The notes: generated by a model not told the origin, from the sequence alone. Counted from the stretch's first letter, positions 1 through 9,435 are shown. The stretch: 38,777 nt of DNA from a filamentous cyanobacterium CCT1 (GCA_003017855.1 PYER01000028.1:1-38777); one strand, 5' to 3'. Made by a program: numbers and translations.

Positions 1-22
1 GTGGATGGGTGGCGGTCGGTCC

Positions 23-54
23 CTGAGCGGAGTCGAAGGGAGCGGAGTCGAAGG
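23..54. repeat. Tandem GAGCGGAGTCGAAG short repeat
   Basis: Two adjacent copies of a GAGCGGAGTCGAAGG-like unit are seen. A diverged version of the same unit (GAGCGAAGTCGAAG) occurs three times at 34691-34756, so it is a dispersed family in this genome. No coding role is evident. Confidence 0.6.
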
Positions 55-110
55 GGGGCGGAGGGGAGATTCCTTGAGAGACACCAGACTAAATCAAAGC
101 AGGAATCTGG

Positions 111-133
111 TAGGGGCAAACGGTTGTTTGCCC
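111..133. repeat. GGGCAAAC hairpin repeat, copy 1
   Basis: The arms GGGCAAAC and GTTTGCCC form a perfect 8-bp stem with a 4-base loop (ggtt). The whole 23-base string from TAGGGG to GCCC recurs identically at 12673-12695, so this is a dispersed repeat rather than a local terminator. Confidence 0.75.
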
Positions 134-232
134 GTCTAGGGTATTGGCCCTAAGCAGGAGCGGGAGGATGGGTCGGTGAAGGGTAAACCCCTGGGGGTAT
201 GATATTGAATCGGTGCGCTTCCCAGGCTGGTT

Positions 233-249
233 GGTGGGCGGTGCCCACC
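233..249. repeat. GGTGGGC/GCCCACC hairpin upstream of leuB
   Basis: GGTGGGC and GCCCACC form a 7-bp stem with a 3-base loop, 29 bases before the leuB ATG. It lies inside the longer open frame that begins with GTG at 213, which argues that this 5' extension is not coding. A leader role for leuB is possible but unproven. Confidence 0.5.
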
Positions 250-278
250 CTACGTTCGATCCATCTTCTGCAAACGCT

Positions 279-1361
<1,083 letters not shown>

Positions 1362-1368
1362 AGTTCTT

Positions 1369-1386
1369 TCTAGAAGCCCTTCTAGA
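1369..1386 (+). terminator. Possible terminator hairpin after leuB
   Basis: TCTAGAAG and CTTCTAGA form a perfect 8-bp stem with a 2-base spacer, starting 8 bases after the leuB stop. Only a short GTTT follows instead of a real U-run, so termination is a weak inference. Confidence 0.35.
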
Positions 1387-1442
1387 GTTTGCTGCCCCTG
1401 GAAAGATCGATTAGAGTCTGTCTATAAGCGCACAGGTGAGCC

Positions 1443-1721
1443 GTGTACGGTCTACAGCAACCCCCTTTTTCAAGTCAGTCGCCCAGCCAGCCGCCGGAGC
1501 CCAGCGCCCTGCCGACGGCGCTCAACCCGGCCCTGCTGAAGTCGGCCCGACAAATTTATCGCACTTACTACGAAGTGCACCCCGAAGATGTGCAGCGCCC
1601 CATCGGCATTGCCATCAGCACCAAGACCCACCGGGGAAAGCTGATTTTTGGCGATCGCCCTGTGCTGCTGCCCAACGAGTGCTTTGTGCCCATCAGCCAG
1701 ATCGAGCCGGGGCTGCACTAG
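1443..1721 (+). CDS. Small unrecognised protein, 92 aa
   Basis: I do not recognise the family. The frame starts with GTG at 1443 and contains no internal ATG. The first ~28 residues are Pro/Ser/Gln-rich and probably disordered. From about residue 29 the sequence looks like a compact folded domain: LLKSARQIYRTYYEVHPED, then IGIAISTKTHRGKLIFGD, ending in FVPISQIEPGLH. The alternation of charged and hydrophobic residues and the codon use resemble real coding sequence. The overlapping frames at 1348-1539 and 1436-1726 look like shadows, being rich in Arg, Pro and Cys. It lies 81 bases after leuB on the same strand, with a hairpin between them. Coding status is likely but rests on composition only. 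Confidence 0.55.
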   Translation: MYGLQQPPFSSQSPSQPPEPSALPTALNPALLKSARQIYRTYYEVHPEDVQRPIGIAISTKTHRGKLIFGDRPVLLPNECFVPISQIEPGLH

Positions 1722-1943
1722 ACTAGCCAACCGCCGTCAGCCGGGTCACTACATCAGCCCACCAGCGGGATAGCGGGCCAGGTTCGGCGGGCACACTGGG
1801 TAGCGTAATTCAGTAGTGCAAAGGATTTGGCACCTATGGCTGAGCTGTCGCTTCCAGTCCGGGCAACGTCGGCACCTGCCGCCTGGGCCAGCTCAACCCC
1901 CGCCAGCCTGGGGGCTACTTCCGACGCCCCTAAGCGACGGGCC

Positions 1944-3017
1944 ATGACCCATCGGCCTTTGCCCAGCTACACTCAGCGACTGCTGCGCCAGCTGCGGCTC
2001 AGGCTAGCCACCGCTTTCCCCAGCTCAGAAGTCCTCGATTTTTGTGTGGTGATCTGCACCTACAACGGCGAGCAGCGCTTGCCCCAGGTGCTCGACTGCC
2101 TGCTGGCCCAGCTGGGCACCGAGCAGCTGGCCTGGGAGGTGATTGTGGTCGACAACAACAGCACCGACGGCACCGCCCAGGTGGTCAAAACCTACCAGCA
2201 GCACTGGCCTCAAGATATACCGCTGCGCTACGCCTTTGAGCCGCGCCAGGGGGCTGGCTACGCCCGCCAGCACGCCATTGGCATAGCCCGCAGCCCGCTG
2301 GTGGGGTTCTTAGATGACGACAACCACCCGGCGCTGGGCTGGGTGCTGGCGGCCCAGCGATTCGGCCAGGCTCACCCCCAGGCGGGGGCCTTTGGCAGCC
2401 GCATTCGAGGCGATTTTGAAACCGCGCCGCCGCCTAACTTCGATCGCATTGGGGCCATGCTGGCGCTCACCGAGCGCGGGTCTGAGCCGCTGATTTACGA
2501 CCCGCGGCAGAAAATCTTGCCCCCGGCGGCGGGGCTGGTGGTGCGGCGGCAGGCCTGGCTGACCAGCGTGCCCGAACAGCTCTCGCTGGCCGATGCGATC
2601 GGCTTTCGGGCGGCGGGCGAAGATTTGGAGGTGGTGCTCCACATGCAGCGCCACGGCTGGGAGGTGTGGTACAACCCGGCGATGCGTATGCAGCACCAGA
2701 TTCCGGCCAGCCGGTTTGAGCGCGACTACCTGCTGCGGCTGTTTCGCGGCATTGGCCTGAGCCGCCACCGCACCCGCATGCTGAGCGTGGCCGGGTGGCT
2801 GTGGCCGCTGATGACGCTTTTGTACATGGCAAATGACCTGCGCAAGATCGGGCGTCACCTGCTCAGGTACCGGAGCGAGGCGATCGCCGATACGGTAGCC
2901 GCCTGCGAACTCACGCTGTACGTCTACAGCCTGGTTAGCCCGTTCTATATGGTTGGGCGCTGGTGGCAGCAGCGGCAGCGATATCGCGTTTCACAACCGG
3001 GAAATGTGCCGGGTTGA
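1944..3017 (+). CDS. hpsE: Family 2 glycosyltransferase, HpsE-like
   Basis: This is a GT-A fold glycosyltransferase resembling HpsE, which takes part in hormogonium polysaccharide synthesis in filamentous cyanobacteria. With the ATG at 1944 it has 357 residues. The N-terminal nucleotide-sugar part has VVICTYNGEQRLP near residue 36 and VIVVDNNSTDGT, and the metal-binding acidic run GFLDDDN has its Asp residues at 124-126. Later blocks are FGSRIRGDFE, PPAAGLVVRRQAW, AGEDLEVVLHMQRHGWEVWY and LSRHRTRML, all typical of HpsE-type proteins as I remember them. The open frame reaches back to a TTG at 1827 and an ATG at 1836, but that extension is Ala/Ser/Pro-rich and looks non-conserved. The C-terminus is partly hydrophobic (WLWPLMTLLYM), suggesting membrane association. 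No other hps genes are adjacent, so pathway assignment is by sequence resemblance only. Confidence 0.75.
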   Translation: MTHRPLPSYTQRLLRQLRLRLATAFPSSEVLDFCVVICTYNGEQRLPQVLDCLLAQLGTEQLAWEVIVVDNNSTDGTAQVVKTYQQHWPQDIPLRYAFEPRQGAGYARQHAIGIARSPLVGFLDDDNHPALGWVLAAQRFGQAHPQAGAFGSRIRGDFETAPPPNFDRIGAMLALTERGSEPLIYDPRQKILPPAAGLVVRRQAWLTSVPEQLSLADAIGFRAAGEDLEVVLHMQRHGWEVWYNPAMRMQHQIPASRFERDYLLRLFRGIGLSRHRTRMLSVAGWLWPLMTLLYMANDLRKIGRHLLRYRSEAIADTVAACELTLYVYSLVSPFYMVGRWWQQRQRYRVSQPGNVPG

Positions 3018-4005
3018 GGTGATCCCCGGCGATCGCGGTGAAAAACGCTTGGCGAATTGCGCACCGCGTGGCTCGACGGGGCCTCTTGTGCGTGGGGATC
3101 AGCGGACCTGGCGGAGCCTAACCCGGATTATTCACGAAACTAGCCATCAGCGACTGTCATTCCCGTGGCAACGGGAATCCATGGGAGGCAACTTACTCCA
3201 GAATAGATTCCCGCCTCCGCGGGAATGACGGACCTTTCAGTCAGCTCGTGAATAATGCAGGCTAACTGGAGGCCGGGGTATGGCCTATCCAGCCCAGCAT
3301 GAGGGCTTTTGGCGATTGGGAAAGACTGAATTCGGACCTTTTTTAAGCGGATAAAAATTAATATGAAATTGGCTTAAATAGCGTCAATACTGTTGATAAC
3401 ATAATGACCAAAAGCACTATTATGCATGAGTTACGCATTCAACCCATCTATCTCTGGTTGAACGCTTTTGCTGTGAGATCAGCGATCGCAGATTGCCCCT
3501 TGTAAGATTGGCTACAGAGGGTAGCGAGACAAGCGGTTACAGATGAATAGACAGCCCTGGGGATAGCCGCAGCGGCACCAGTTGGAGCCACCGAAATGAG
3601 CTTACGGAGTCGAGCTAGAGAAAAAAGATCTGCCGTCTCACCATCGGCGGCGATCGCAGCGTCAGGGTTACAAATTAGTAAGATTTACCCCTCGTTCCAC
3701 CCACCCACGGCAATACCTCTGAGGATGTCTAAAGCCGCATCTAGTCTGCCTTAGGCGCCAGGCCGCAAAGCCCAGCAAAAAATTCTGCTCAGCGAGGTTT
3801 GGTCTTATTCAATACAAATCATAGATTTGTTGAGGGGAGCTTTTTGGTTAGTGAAATTGCCCTTTTGGCTGTCGGTCTAAGGCAAAAAATCTATTCTAGA
3901 AAGCATCCGGAAGGCTGGGCCAATCAACAACGACGCTTTACACAAAATTTTGAGCACTTTTTCTTAAAACAGTTTAGCTAATTACTGCCGCTGCTTCCTT
4001 TTACC
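3018..4005. other. Gene-poor region of about 1 kb
   Basis: I see no convincing gene here. Open frames at 2953-3228 and 3799-3981 lack family resemblance, and the first one runs through the inverted-repeat element. The left part holds the nested repeat at 3127-3256. The stretch 3340-3480 is AT-richer than its neighbours. The remainder contains isolated HIP1-like octamers and presumably the promoter of the diguanylate cyclase gene, though no clear -35/-10 pair stands out. Confidence 0.6.
3127..3256. repeat. Nested inverted-repeat element around an ATTCCC double hairpin
   Basis: The outer arms are a perfect 11-bp inverted pair: ATTATTCACGA at 3127-3137 and its complement at 3246-3256. Inside, at 3156-3229, is a 74-base unit bounded by GTCATTCCCG and CGGGAATGAC. 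That unit has two hairpins, each with an 8-bp stem of ATTCCC-type arms and a 4-base loop. A second 74-base unit lies at 12546-12619. The 20-base core ATTCCC-N8-GGGAAT matches the form of the neisserial dRS3 repeat as I know it. The outer arms resemble a small non-autonomous element (MITE-like), but no clean target duplication is visible. Confidence 0.7.
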
Positions 4006-5802
4006 ATGCACTCTACTGACCAAAGCGCTGGGCTCAGTCTTCAAGATATTGAGCCCTTCGACCGCAGCATTATCGCTGCCGTTGAGAAAGCTGAAACCCT
4101 CTGGCGCATGCTGCAAACCGTACCCAACTTCACCCCAGAACTGCGTCAAAAAGCCCTGGAAGGGCTGCGACTCACCCTAGAAGAACTACAGGTTGCCCAC
4201 GAAGAACTGCAGGTGCAGCAGGAGGCCCTGATCGAAAAACACGATCAGATGGTGCTCAGCTACCAGCGCTACCAGGATCTATTTGAGTTTAGCCCTGAGG
4301 GGGCGCTGGTCACCGATGGCAGCGGGGTAATTTTGGCCGTCAACCAGGCTATGGCCCACCTGATTGGGGTGCCCCAGCGCTGGCTGGAGGGCAAGCCCCT
4401 GGCTACCTTTGTGCCCCTCGATCAGCGAGGGCCGTTTCGGCACTGGCTAAACCAGGTGCGGCAGGGGGCGCACACCAACCGGCGAGAGACCTATCTGCAG
4501 CGCCGCGATCGCGCCTGTCTGCCCGTAACCCTGAGCGTGCGGCGGTGCCAAGCGCCCTACGAAAACGAGCTGTGGTGGGCTGTGCAAGACCGCCGCGATC
4601 GCCACACCGCTGAGATTGCCATTCAGGCGGCCCAGCAGCAGCTAGAGCAAAAAGTGCAGGAGCGCACCGCCGCCCTCACCCAGGCCAACCAGCGCCTGGA
4701 GGCGGAGATCAAAGCGCGGCAGCAGGCCGAGCAGCGGCTGGAGTTTCAGGCCCAGCAGGAGCGACTGCTGCAGGCGATGGCCCAGCGCATTCGCAGTTCG
4801 CTAGAGCTTGACCAGGTGCTCAGCGCCACCGTCGAAGAGATTCAGCAGCTGCTAAAGGTAGACCGGGTGCTGATTTTGCGGTTTCTGGCCGACGGCAGCA
4901 AAGAAGTGGCTACCGAGGCACGCACCCGCTGCTGCCAATCGCTGCTGGCCCAAACCTTTCGTGAGCCCTGCCTGAGCGGTCAGGTGGTGGCGCAGTACGG
5001 CCAGCGGGGCGGGCGGGCGATCGCCGACATTTTGGCCTCTGATCTACAGCCCTGCCTGGTCGAGACGCTGACCCTGCTGGAGGTGCGCGCGCTGCTGGTG
5101 GTGCCAATTTTGCAGGAACCGTCGCCCGCAGACCCCGCCCAAAACGACCGGGTCTGGGGGCTGCTAATTGCTCACCACTGCCACGGCCCCCGCCCCTGGC
5201 CCGACCACGAGCAAACCCTGCTGCAGCGCCTGGCCACCCAGGTCAGCATTGCGATTCAGCAGTCGGCTCTGCACGCCGAAACCCAGCGGCTGGCGGTGGT
5301 CGATGGCCTGACCCAGGTGGCCAACCGGCGCAAGTTTGACACCTACTTGAGCAAGATGTGGAAGCAACATCTGCGCGACCAGACCCCGCTGGCGCTGGTG
5401 CTGGCCGACATCGATTTCTTTAAGCTCTACAACGACACCTACGGGCACCAGAGCGGCGATCGCTGCCTGCGCACCATTGCCGACAGCCTCAAAGCGCAGA
5501 TCAAACGGCCCCAAGACTTGGTCGCCCGCTACGGCGGTGAAGAGTTTGCCGCCATTTTGCCCCAGACCAGTCTGGCCGGGGCTCAGTTTTTGGCGGCAAC
5601 CTGCCTAACCCACATTCAGGGTCTAAACCTGTCGCATTCCAGTTCGCCGCTGCGGGTGTTAACCTTGAGCTTTGGGGTGGCAAGCCTGGTTCCTACCGGC
5701 GACCAGCGGGTCGAAAACCTGGTGCAAATGGCCGATCAAGCGCTATACGAGGCCAAAGCCAGAGGGCGTAACCAGGTGGTTACCTGGCCAATTGACCGCT
5801 AA
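4006..5802 (+). CDS. Diguanylate cyclase with PAS and GAF domains
   Basis: The protein makes cyclic di-GMP from two GTP molecules. It has 598 residues. In order: an N-terminal helical region with EEL coiled-coil repeats (about 45-85), a PAS domain (about 86-190, from YQDLFEFSPEGALVTD), a coiled coil (about 205-250), a GAF domain (about 255-430), and a GGDEF domain (about 430-598). The active-site motif is GGEEF at 510-514. An RxxD inhibitory site (RPQD, 501-504) sits exactly five residues before it, so product inhibition is expected. It has no signal peptide or membrane helices, so it is likely a soluble sensor. The input region is clearly paralogous to that of the histidine kinase downstream, which begins 124 bases after this stop on the same strand. 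The signal sensed is unknown. Confidence 0.93.
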   Translation: MHSTDQSAGLSLQDIEPFDRSIIAAVEKAETLWRMLQTVPNFTPELRQKALEGLRLTLEELQVAHEELQVQQEALIEKHDQMVLSYQRYQDLFEFSPEGALVTDGSGVILAVNQAMAHLIGVPQRWLEGKPLATFVPLDQRGPFRHWLNQVRQGAHTNRRETYLQRRDRACLPVTLSVRRCQAPYENELWWAVQDRRDRHTAEIAIQAAQQQLEQKVQERTAALTQANQRLEAEIKARQQAEQRLEFQAQQERLLQAMAQRIRSSLELDQVLSATVEEIQQLLKVDRVLILRFLADGSKEVATEARTRCCQSLLAQTFREPCLSGQVVAQYGQRGGRAIADILASDLQPCLVETLTLLEVRALLVVPILQEPSPADPAQNDRVWGLLIAHHCHGPRPWPDHEQTLLQRLATQVSIAIQQSALHAETQRLAVVDGLTQVANRRKFDTYLSKMWKQHLRDQTPLALVLADIDFFKLYNDTYGHQSGDRCLRTIADSLKAQIKRPQDLVARYGGEEFAAILPQTSLAGAQFLAATCLTHIQGLNLSHSSSPLRVLTLSFGVASLVPTGDQRVENLVQMADQALYEAKARGRNQVVTWPIDR

Positions 5803-5926
5803 AGTCATTTGGGCCTACAGTATCTCTGATTATCGTCATTTCTCAATATAAATACCTATGGCGGTGGATGTGAATATCTGCCATTGACGACAAACTGAGC
5901 CCAAGGCGACAAAACTAGGGGGCAGT

Positions 5927-7282
5927 GTGAGTGCGCTTCAAGATGACTTTCTCACTGAATATATACAAAAGGTGCAGACTCAGGTAGAAAGCCTCTACAA
6001 CGACGCCCGGCAGTATCCTAACAGTCACTCGCAACGGCTGGTCGTTACGCTAGAGGAGCTGCGCCTGGCCATCGAAGAGCTGCACGTTGCCGAAGAAGAA
6101 CTGATCACCCAAAACGAGCAGCTCATAGCCGCCCAGCAGCTAGCCGAAGTTGAGCGCCAGCGCTACCAGCAGCTGTTTGAGTTTGCCCCCGATGGCTATC
6201 TGGTTACCGACCTCAACGGCATCGTGCAGGAGGCCAACCGGGCCGCAGAGACACTGCTAAACATTCAGCAAAAGTTTTTGATTGGCAAGCCTCTGGTGAC
6301 CTATGTCGCCCAAACCGAGCGGGCCAATTTTCGCGCCCTGCTGAGCCAAATTCGCTCGGCCCGACGGGTGCAGGGTTGCGAACTGATGGTGCAGCAGCGT
6401 CGTGGTGAGGCGATTACGGCCGAAATTACTGTTGAAACATTCAGCGACGCTAGCGGTGCGCCCGTGGGGCTGCGGTGGCAGATCCGCGATATTAGCGATC
6501 GCAAAAAAGCCGAGGCCGCCCTCGCCCAGCTCCAGGCCCAAAATCTAGAAATGCTGGAGGCCGATCGGCTCAGAACTCAGTTTTTGGCCACGGTCTCCCA
6601 CGAGCTAAAGACGCCGATGACCGCGATTTTGGGGTTTTCGCAGGTGCTGATGGGGCAGTTTAACTGCAACCAGGACCCCAGGGCGACCAAGATGGCCGAG
6701 CGCATTTTTCACAACGGGCAGCACCTGCTCAGCCTGATCGAAAACATGCTCAACTTTTCGCGGCTGCGGGCCAACCAGGTCGAGCTACAGCTCGAAACCT
6801 TTGACCTGCTCGAGCTGATCAACACCACCATCGATGAGCTGCAGCCGCTGGTCGACCAAAAAGCGATCGCCCTCGAAACTGACCTGCCCGACGAGCCCCT
6901 GATGATCACTAACGATCGCAATCGCCTGCGGCAAATTATCACCAATCTGTGGTCAAACGCGATCAAGTTTACCGACAGTGGCCGGGTGACGGTGAGAGTA
7001 AAAACGCTGCCCGCCAACCGACTATCGCTGGTCGTGCAAGACACCGGCTGCGGCATTAGCGACGAAGATCAGGCCTACATTTTTCAAGAATTTTGGCAGG
7101 TTCACAACGCCCGCAGCATGGCCCAGGGCACAGGGCTGGGGCTGGCGATCGTGCATGCCCTGGTCAAAACTATGCAGGGCAGCATAACGGTAGAAAGCGA
7201 GCTGGGCCGAGGCAGCCAGTTTAAAGTTGAGCTGCCGCAGACGGTGAAGCCCAGCCGCATGAGCTTTGCGCTCAAGTCCTGA
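5927..7282 (+). CDS. PAS-domain sensor histidine kinase
   Basis: This is a 451-residue two-component kinase. It has an N-terminal EEL-type coiled coil (about 30-75), a PAS domain (about 80-195, from YQQLFEFAPDGYLVTD), a HisKA dimerisation domain with the phosphoacceptor in FLATVSHELKTPM (His225), and a HATPase_c domain with the N box (NLWSNAIKF), G1 (DTGCGIS) and G2 (GTGLGLAI) motifs. The start is GTG at 5927, preceded by an AGGGGG purine run at a suitable distance. It lacks membrane helices. No response regulator gene is visible in this window, so the partner is encoded elsewhere. Its input module matches that of the preceding diguanylate cyclase, suggesting duplication and possibly shared signals. 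Confidence 0.93.
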   Translation: MSALQDDFLTEYIQKVQTQVESLYNDARQYPNSHSQRLVVTLEELRLAIEELHVAEEELITQNEQLIAAQQLAEVERQRYQQLFEFAPDGYLVTDLNGIVQEANRAAETLLNIQQKFLIGKPLVTYVAQTERANFRALLSQIRSARRVQGCELMVQQRRGEAITAEITVETFSDASGAPVGLRWQIRDISDRKKAEAALAQLQAQNLEMLEADRLRTQFLATVSHELKTPMTAILGFSQVLMGQFNCNQDPRATKMAERIFHNGQHLLSLIENMLNFSRLRANQVELQLETFDLLELINTTIDELQPLVDQKAIALETDLPDEPLMITNDRNRLRQIITNLWSNAIKFTDSGRVTVRVKTLPANRLSLVVQDTGCGISDEDQAYIFQEFWQVHNARSMAQGTGLGLAIVHALVKTMQGSITVESELGRGSQFKVELPQTVKPSRMSFALKS

Positions 7283-7322
7283 GGCGATCAGATCTGCTCT
7301 AGCGGTCTGTCAAACCTTAAAT

Positions 7323-7402
7323 CGTAGGTTGAGTGAAGCGCCAGCGGAACCCAACAAAACCCTTGCTGCTGTTGGGTTTCATTTCGTTCCACCCAACCTA
7401 CG
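7323..7402. repeat. GTAGGTTGGGT-type inverted repeat between convergent genes
   Basis: The outer arms are CGTAGGTT and AACCTACG. Inside are the inverted segments AACCCAACA and TGTTGGGTTT, and GAGTGAA-type sequence faces TTCGTTCCACCC. The 80-base unit lies between the convergent kinase and wrbA genes and could act as a two-way terminator. It is of the GTAGGTTGGGTGGA dispersed-repeat type I recall from many cyanobacterial genomes; only this copy is in the window. Confidence 0.65.
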
Positions 7403-7422
7403 CCTGCCGCTCGCTCGGCTCA

Positions 7423-7466
7423 GAAGGCAGAGCCTTCAACGAACATGCCAATGCTCTGCATTGGCA
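7423..7466. repeat. Two adjacent perfect hairpins downstream of wrbA
   Basis: GAAGGC and GCCTTC (7423-7437) form a 6-bp stem, and TGCCAATGC and GCATTGGCA (7446-7466) form a 9-bp stem, each with a 3-base loop. They lie just past the wrbA stop at 7482 (minus strand), so they may mark its 3' end. Neither is followed by a T-run. Confidence 0.5.
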
Positions 7467-7481
7467 CGAGAAGCCGATGTG

Positions 7482-8096
7482 CTAGCCGCGCACTTTGGTT
7501 GTCACTTCGGCGACGCGCTGGCCCAGGGCACGGGCGATCGCCAGGTCTTCGGGCTTGGGCTGTAGCTCGCCCTGGCCACCCGCAATGGTAGAGGGGCCGT
7601 AGGGCGTACCCCCCCGCGCCTCGGTATGAATCATGCCCGTTACCGAGTAGGGCACGCCGACCACCAGCATGCCCAGGTGCAGCAGCGGCACCATCATCGT
7701 CAGCAGGGTGGTTTCTTGGCCGCCGTGGGTCGAGGCGGTGGAGGTAAACACTCCCGCTGGCTTGCCTTCCATATCGCCGTTGAGCCAGAGGCTGGCGGTG
7801 GAGTCAAACAGCTGCTTCATCTGGGCGGTCATGTTGCCGTAGCGGGTGGGCGAGCCAAACACCACGCCATCGGCAGCTTTGAGGTCATCTACAGTACACA
7901 CAGGGATGTCTTGCTGCTGCTCGCGCACCTGCCGAGCCGCATCGTTGTTGTCGATAATCTGGTTGACAGCGTCAAACTCCTGCACCCGTCGCAGCTCTAC
8001 CTCTATGCCAGATACCTGCTTGGCTCCTTCAACGACAGCCTGGGCTAGCTGCATTGTGTGGCCGTACATGGTGTAGTAAACGACTAGCAGTTTCAT
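7482..8096 (-). CDS. wrbA: NAD(P)H:quinone oxidoreductase, WrbA type
   Basis: This is a flavodoxin-fold FMN enzyme that reduces quinones by two electrons and is linked to oxidative-stress protection. The 204-residue product starts MKLLVVYYTMYGHTMQLAQ, with the phosphate-binding loop of the FMN site. Other WrbA blocks are GSPTRYGNMTAQMKQLFD, the STASTHGGQETTLL segment, and the C-terminal GELQPKPEDLAIARALGQRVAEV. The open frame extends about 70 codons upstream (to 8306), but the ATG at 8096 gives the normal length and is preceded by a good GGAGAAGG ribosome site. The gene is divergent from the CheB-like gene at 8392 across a 295-base spacer. Confidence 0.95.
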   Translation of the reverse strand: MKLLVVYYTMYGHTMQLAQAVVEGAKQVSGIEVELRRVQEFDAVNQIIDNNDAARQVREQQQDIPVCTVDDLKAADGVVFGSPTRYGNMTAQMKQLFDSTASLWLNGDMEGKPAGVFTSTASTHGGQETTLLTMMVPLLHLGMLVVGVPYSVTGMIHTEARGGTPYGPSTIAGGQGELQPKPEDLAIARALGQRVAEVTTKVRG

Positions 8097-8391
8097 GCCT
8101 TCTCCAGATTTAGCCAATTGTCGCCTCAACGGGTCAAAATGACGCGACAATCCGATAGTCCTGCATGTAGGGGCAGTTTTTATCTCTCCAAAGAAAGATT
8201 TTTGTGAGAGAAAAAGTTTGGTCGCCAAAGTCTCTCCCCCGAGGCTTGCGTTTGTGATGGTGCTATGCCGGTCGGGGCAACGTTTTCTCTCGCCACAGAC
8301 ATTCACTTGGGGGGATGTTGATGCTTTGCAGCCTGGATAGCCTAGACATTGGTCTCAAAATTCATTCTTAGCCAAACTGTAGGAGCAGGTA

Positions 8392-9435
8392 ATGGCAGGT
8401 TACTCTGTTGTCGTAATTGGTGCTTCTGCGGGTGGCGTTGAAGCGTTAGCCGAATTAATTGAGCAGTTACCTTCAGATTTAGATGCAGCAGTTTTTGTAA
8501 CCGTGCATTTTCCGCCCTACAGCGTTAGTTTTTTGCCCGACATTCTCAATCGCCTCAATACTCTGCCCGCCACCCATCCCCAGGATGGTGAGAAGTTTGA
8601 GCTCGGCCGCATTTACATTGCGCCGCCCGACTACCATTTGCACGTTCGCCAAGACACCGTGGAGCTAAACCGGGGGCCTAAGGAAAACGGCCATCGCCCC
8701 GCGATCGACCCGATGTTTCGCTCGGCGGCCAAGGCCCACGGCCCCGCAGTAATTGGGGTAGTGCTCACCGGCATGCTCGACGACGGCACCAGCGGCCTCA
8801 GCGCCATTAAGGCAGAGGGGGGCCTGGCCCTGGTGCAAGACCCAGCCGAGGCGCTGTTTACAAGTATGCCCGCCAGCGCGATCGCCAACGTAGCGGTCGA
8901 TTGCGTTCTTCCTGTGGCCGACCTGGCCAAAGCGATTTCGACCCTAACTACACACACGGCGGACCCTCCCCCCATGACCTCTGAACAGCCTAAGCTTGAG
9001 GACGAAATCGTCGCCGAAGAAAAAACAGCGGCTGAGCAGGGGGAACGTTCTAACGCGGCTTCGCCCCTGACCTGCCCCGACTGCGGCGGCGTACTGTGGG
9101 AGCTGCGCGACGGCAACCTGCTGCGGTTTCGCTGCCACGTAGGCCACGCCTACTCGCTCGACAGTTTGATTGCCGAACAGGCCGACGACCTGGAGCGCGC
9201 CCTGTGGACGGCGGTACGTGCGATCGAAGAACGGGCGGCGCTATCGCGGCGCATGGAGTCCTACGCCAAAGAGCAAAACCGACCCAAATCGGCAGAGCAG
9301 TTTGCCAAACGAGCCGCCGATGCCGAACAAAATGTCGAGCTGATCAGGCAAATTATTATGCGTCAGCAAGAAATGCGGTTGCAGGGCAACAGCCTTTCCT
9401 CAAAGCAGGTCTCTGACCTGGAGGCCAGCCTTTAG
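8392..9435 (+). CDS. cheB: CheB-type methylesterase with C-terminal Cys/His motif
   Basis: The first ~190 residues are a CheB methylesterase domain, which hydrolyses glutamate methyl esters on chemoreceptors or related targets. The catalytic triad is readable: Ser12 in GASAGG, His39 in VTVHFPP, and Asp131 in LTGMLDDG. There is no N-terminal receiver domain, so phosphorylation control as in enteric CheB is not expected. After a linker of about 30 acidic residues comes a CPDC (228-231) and RCHVGH (Cys248, His249, His252) arrangement that looks like a small metal-binding unit. A helical tail rich in Glu, Arg and Ala ends the 347-residue protein. The ATG at 8392 follows a clear AGGAG site. Its substrate is unknown, since no MCP gene is present here. 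Confidence 0.88.
   Translation: MAGYSVVVIGASAGGVEALAELIEQLPSDLDAAVFVTVHFPPYSVSFLPDILNRLNTLPATHPQDGEKFELGRIYIAPPDYHLHVRQDTVELNRGPKENGHRPAIDPMFRSAAKAHGPAVIGVVLTGMLDDGTSGLSAIKAEGGLALVQDPAEALFTSMPASAIANVAVDCVLPVADLAKAISTLTTHTADPPPMTSEQPKLEDEIVAEEKTAAEQGERSNAASPLTCPDCGGVLWELRDGNLLRFRCHVGHAYSLDSLIAEQADDLERALWTAVRAIEERAALSRRMESYAKEQNRPKSAEQFAKRAADAEQNVELIRQIIMRQQEMRLQGNSLSSKQVSDLEASL

Noticed and set aside
2953-3228. 91-codon frame after the glycosyltransferase
   Set aside because: It overlaps the glycosyltransferase end and then runs through the inverted-repeat element, with no family resemblance.
3420-3800. Possible riboswitch or tRNA upstream of the cyclase
   Set aside because: I looked for c-di-GMP and cobalamin riboswitch cores and for cloverleaf patterns and saw none that fits.
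3799-3981. 60-codon frame before the diguanylate cyclase
   Set aside because: TTG start, no ribosome site, no recognised motif; probably chance.
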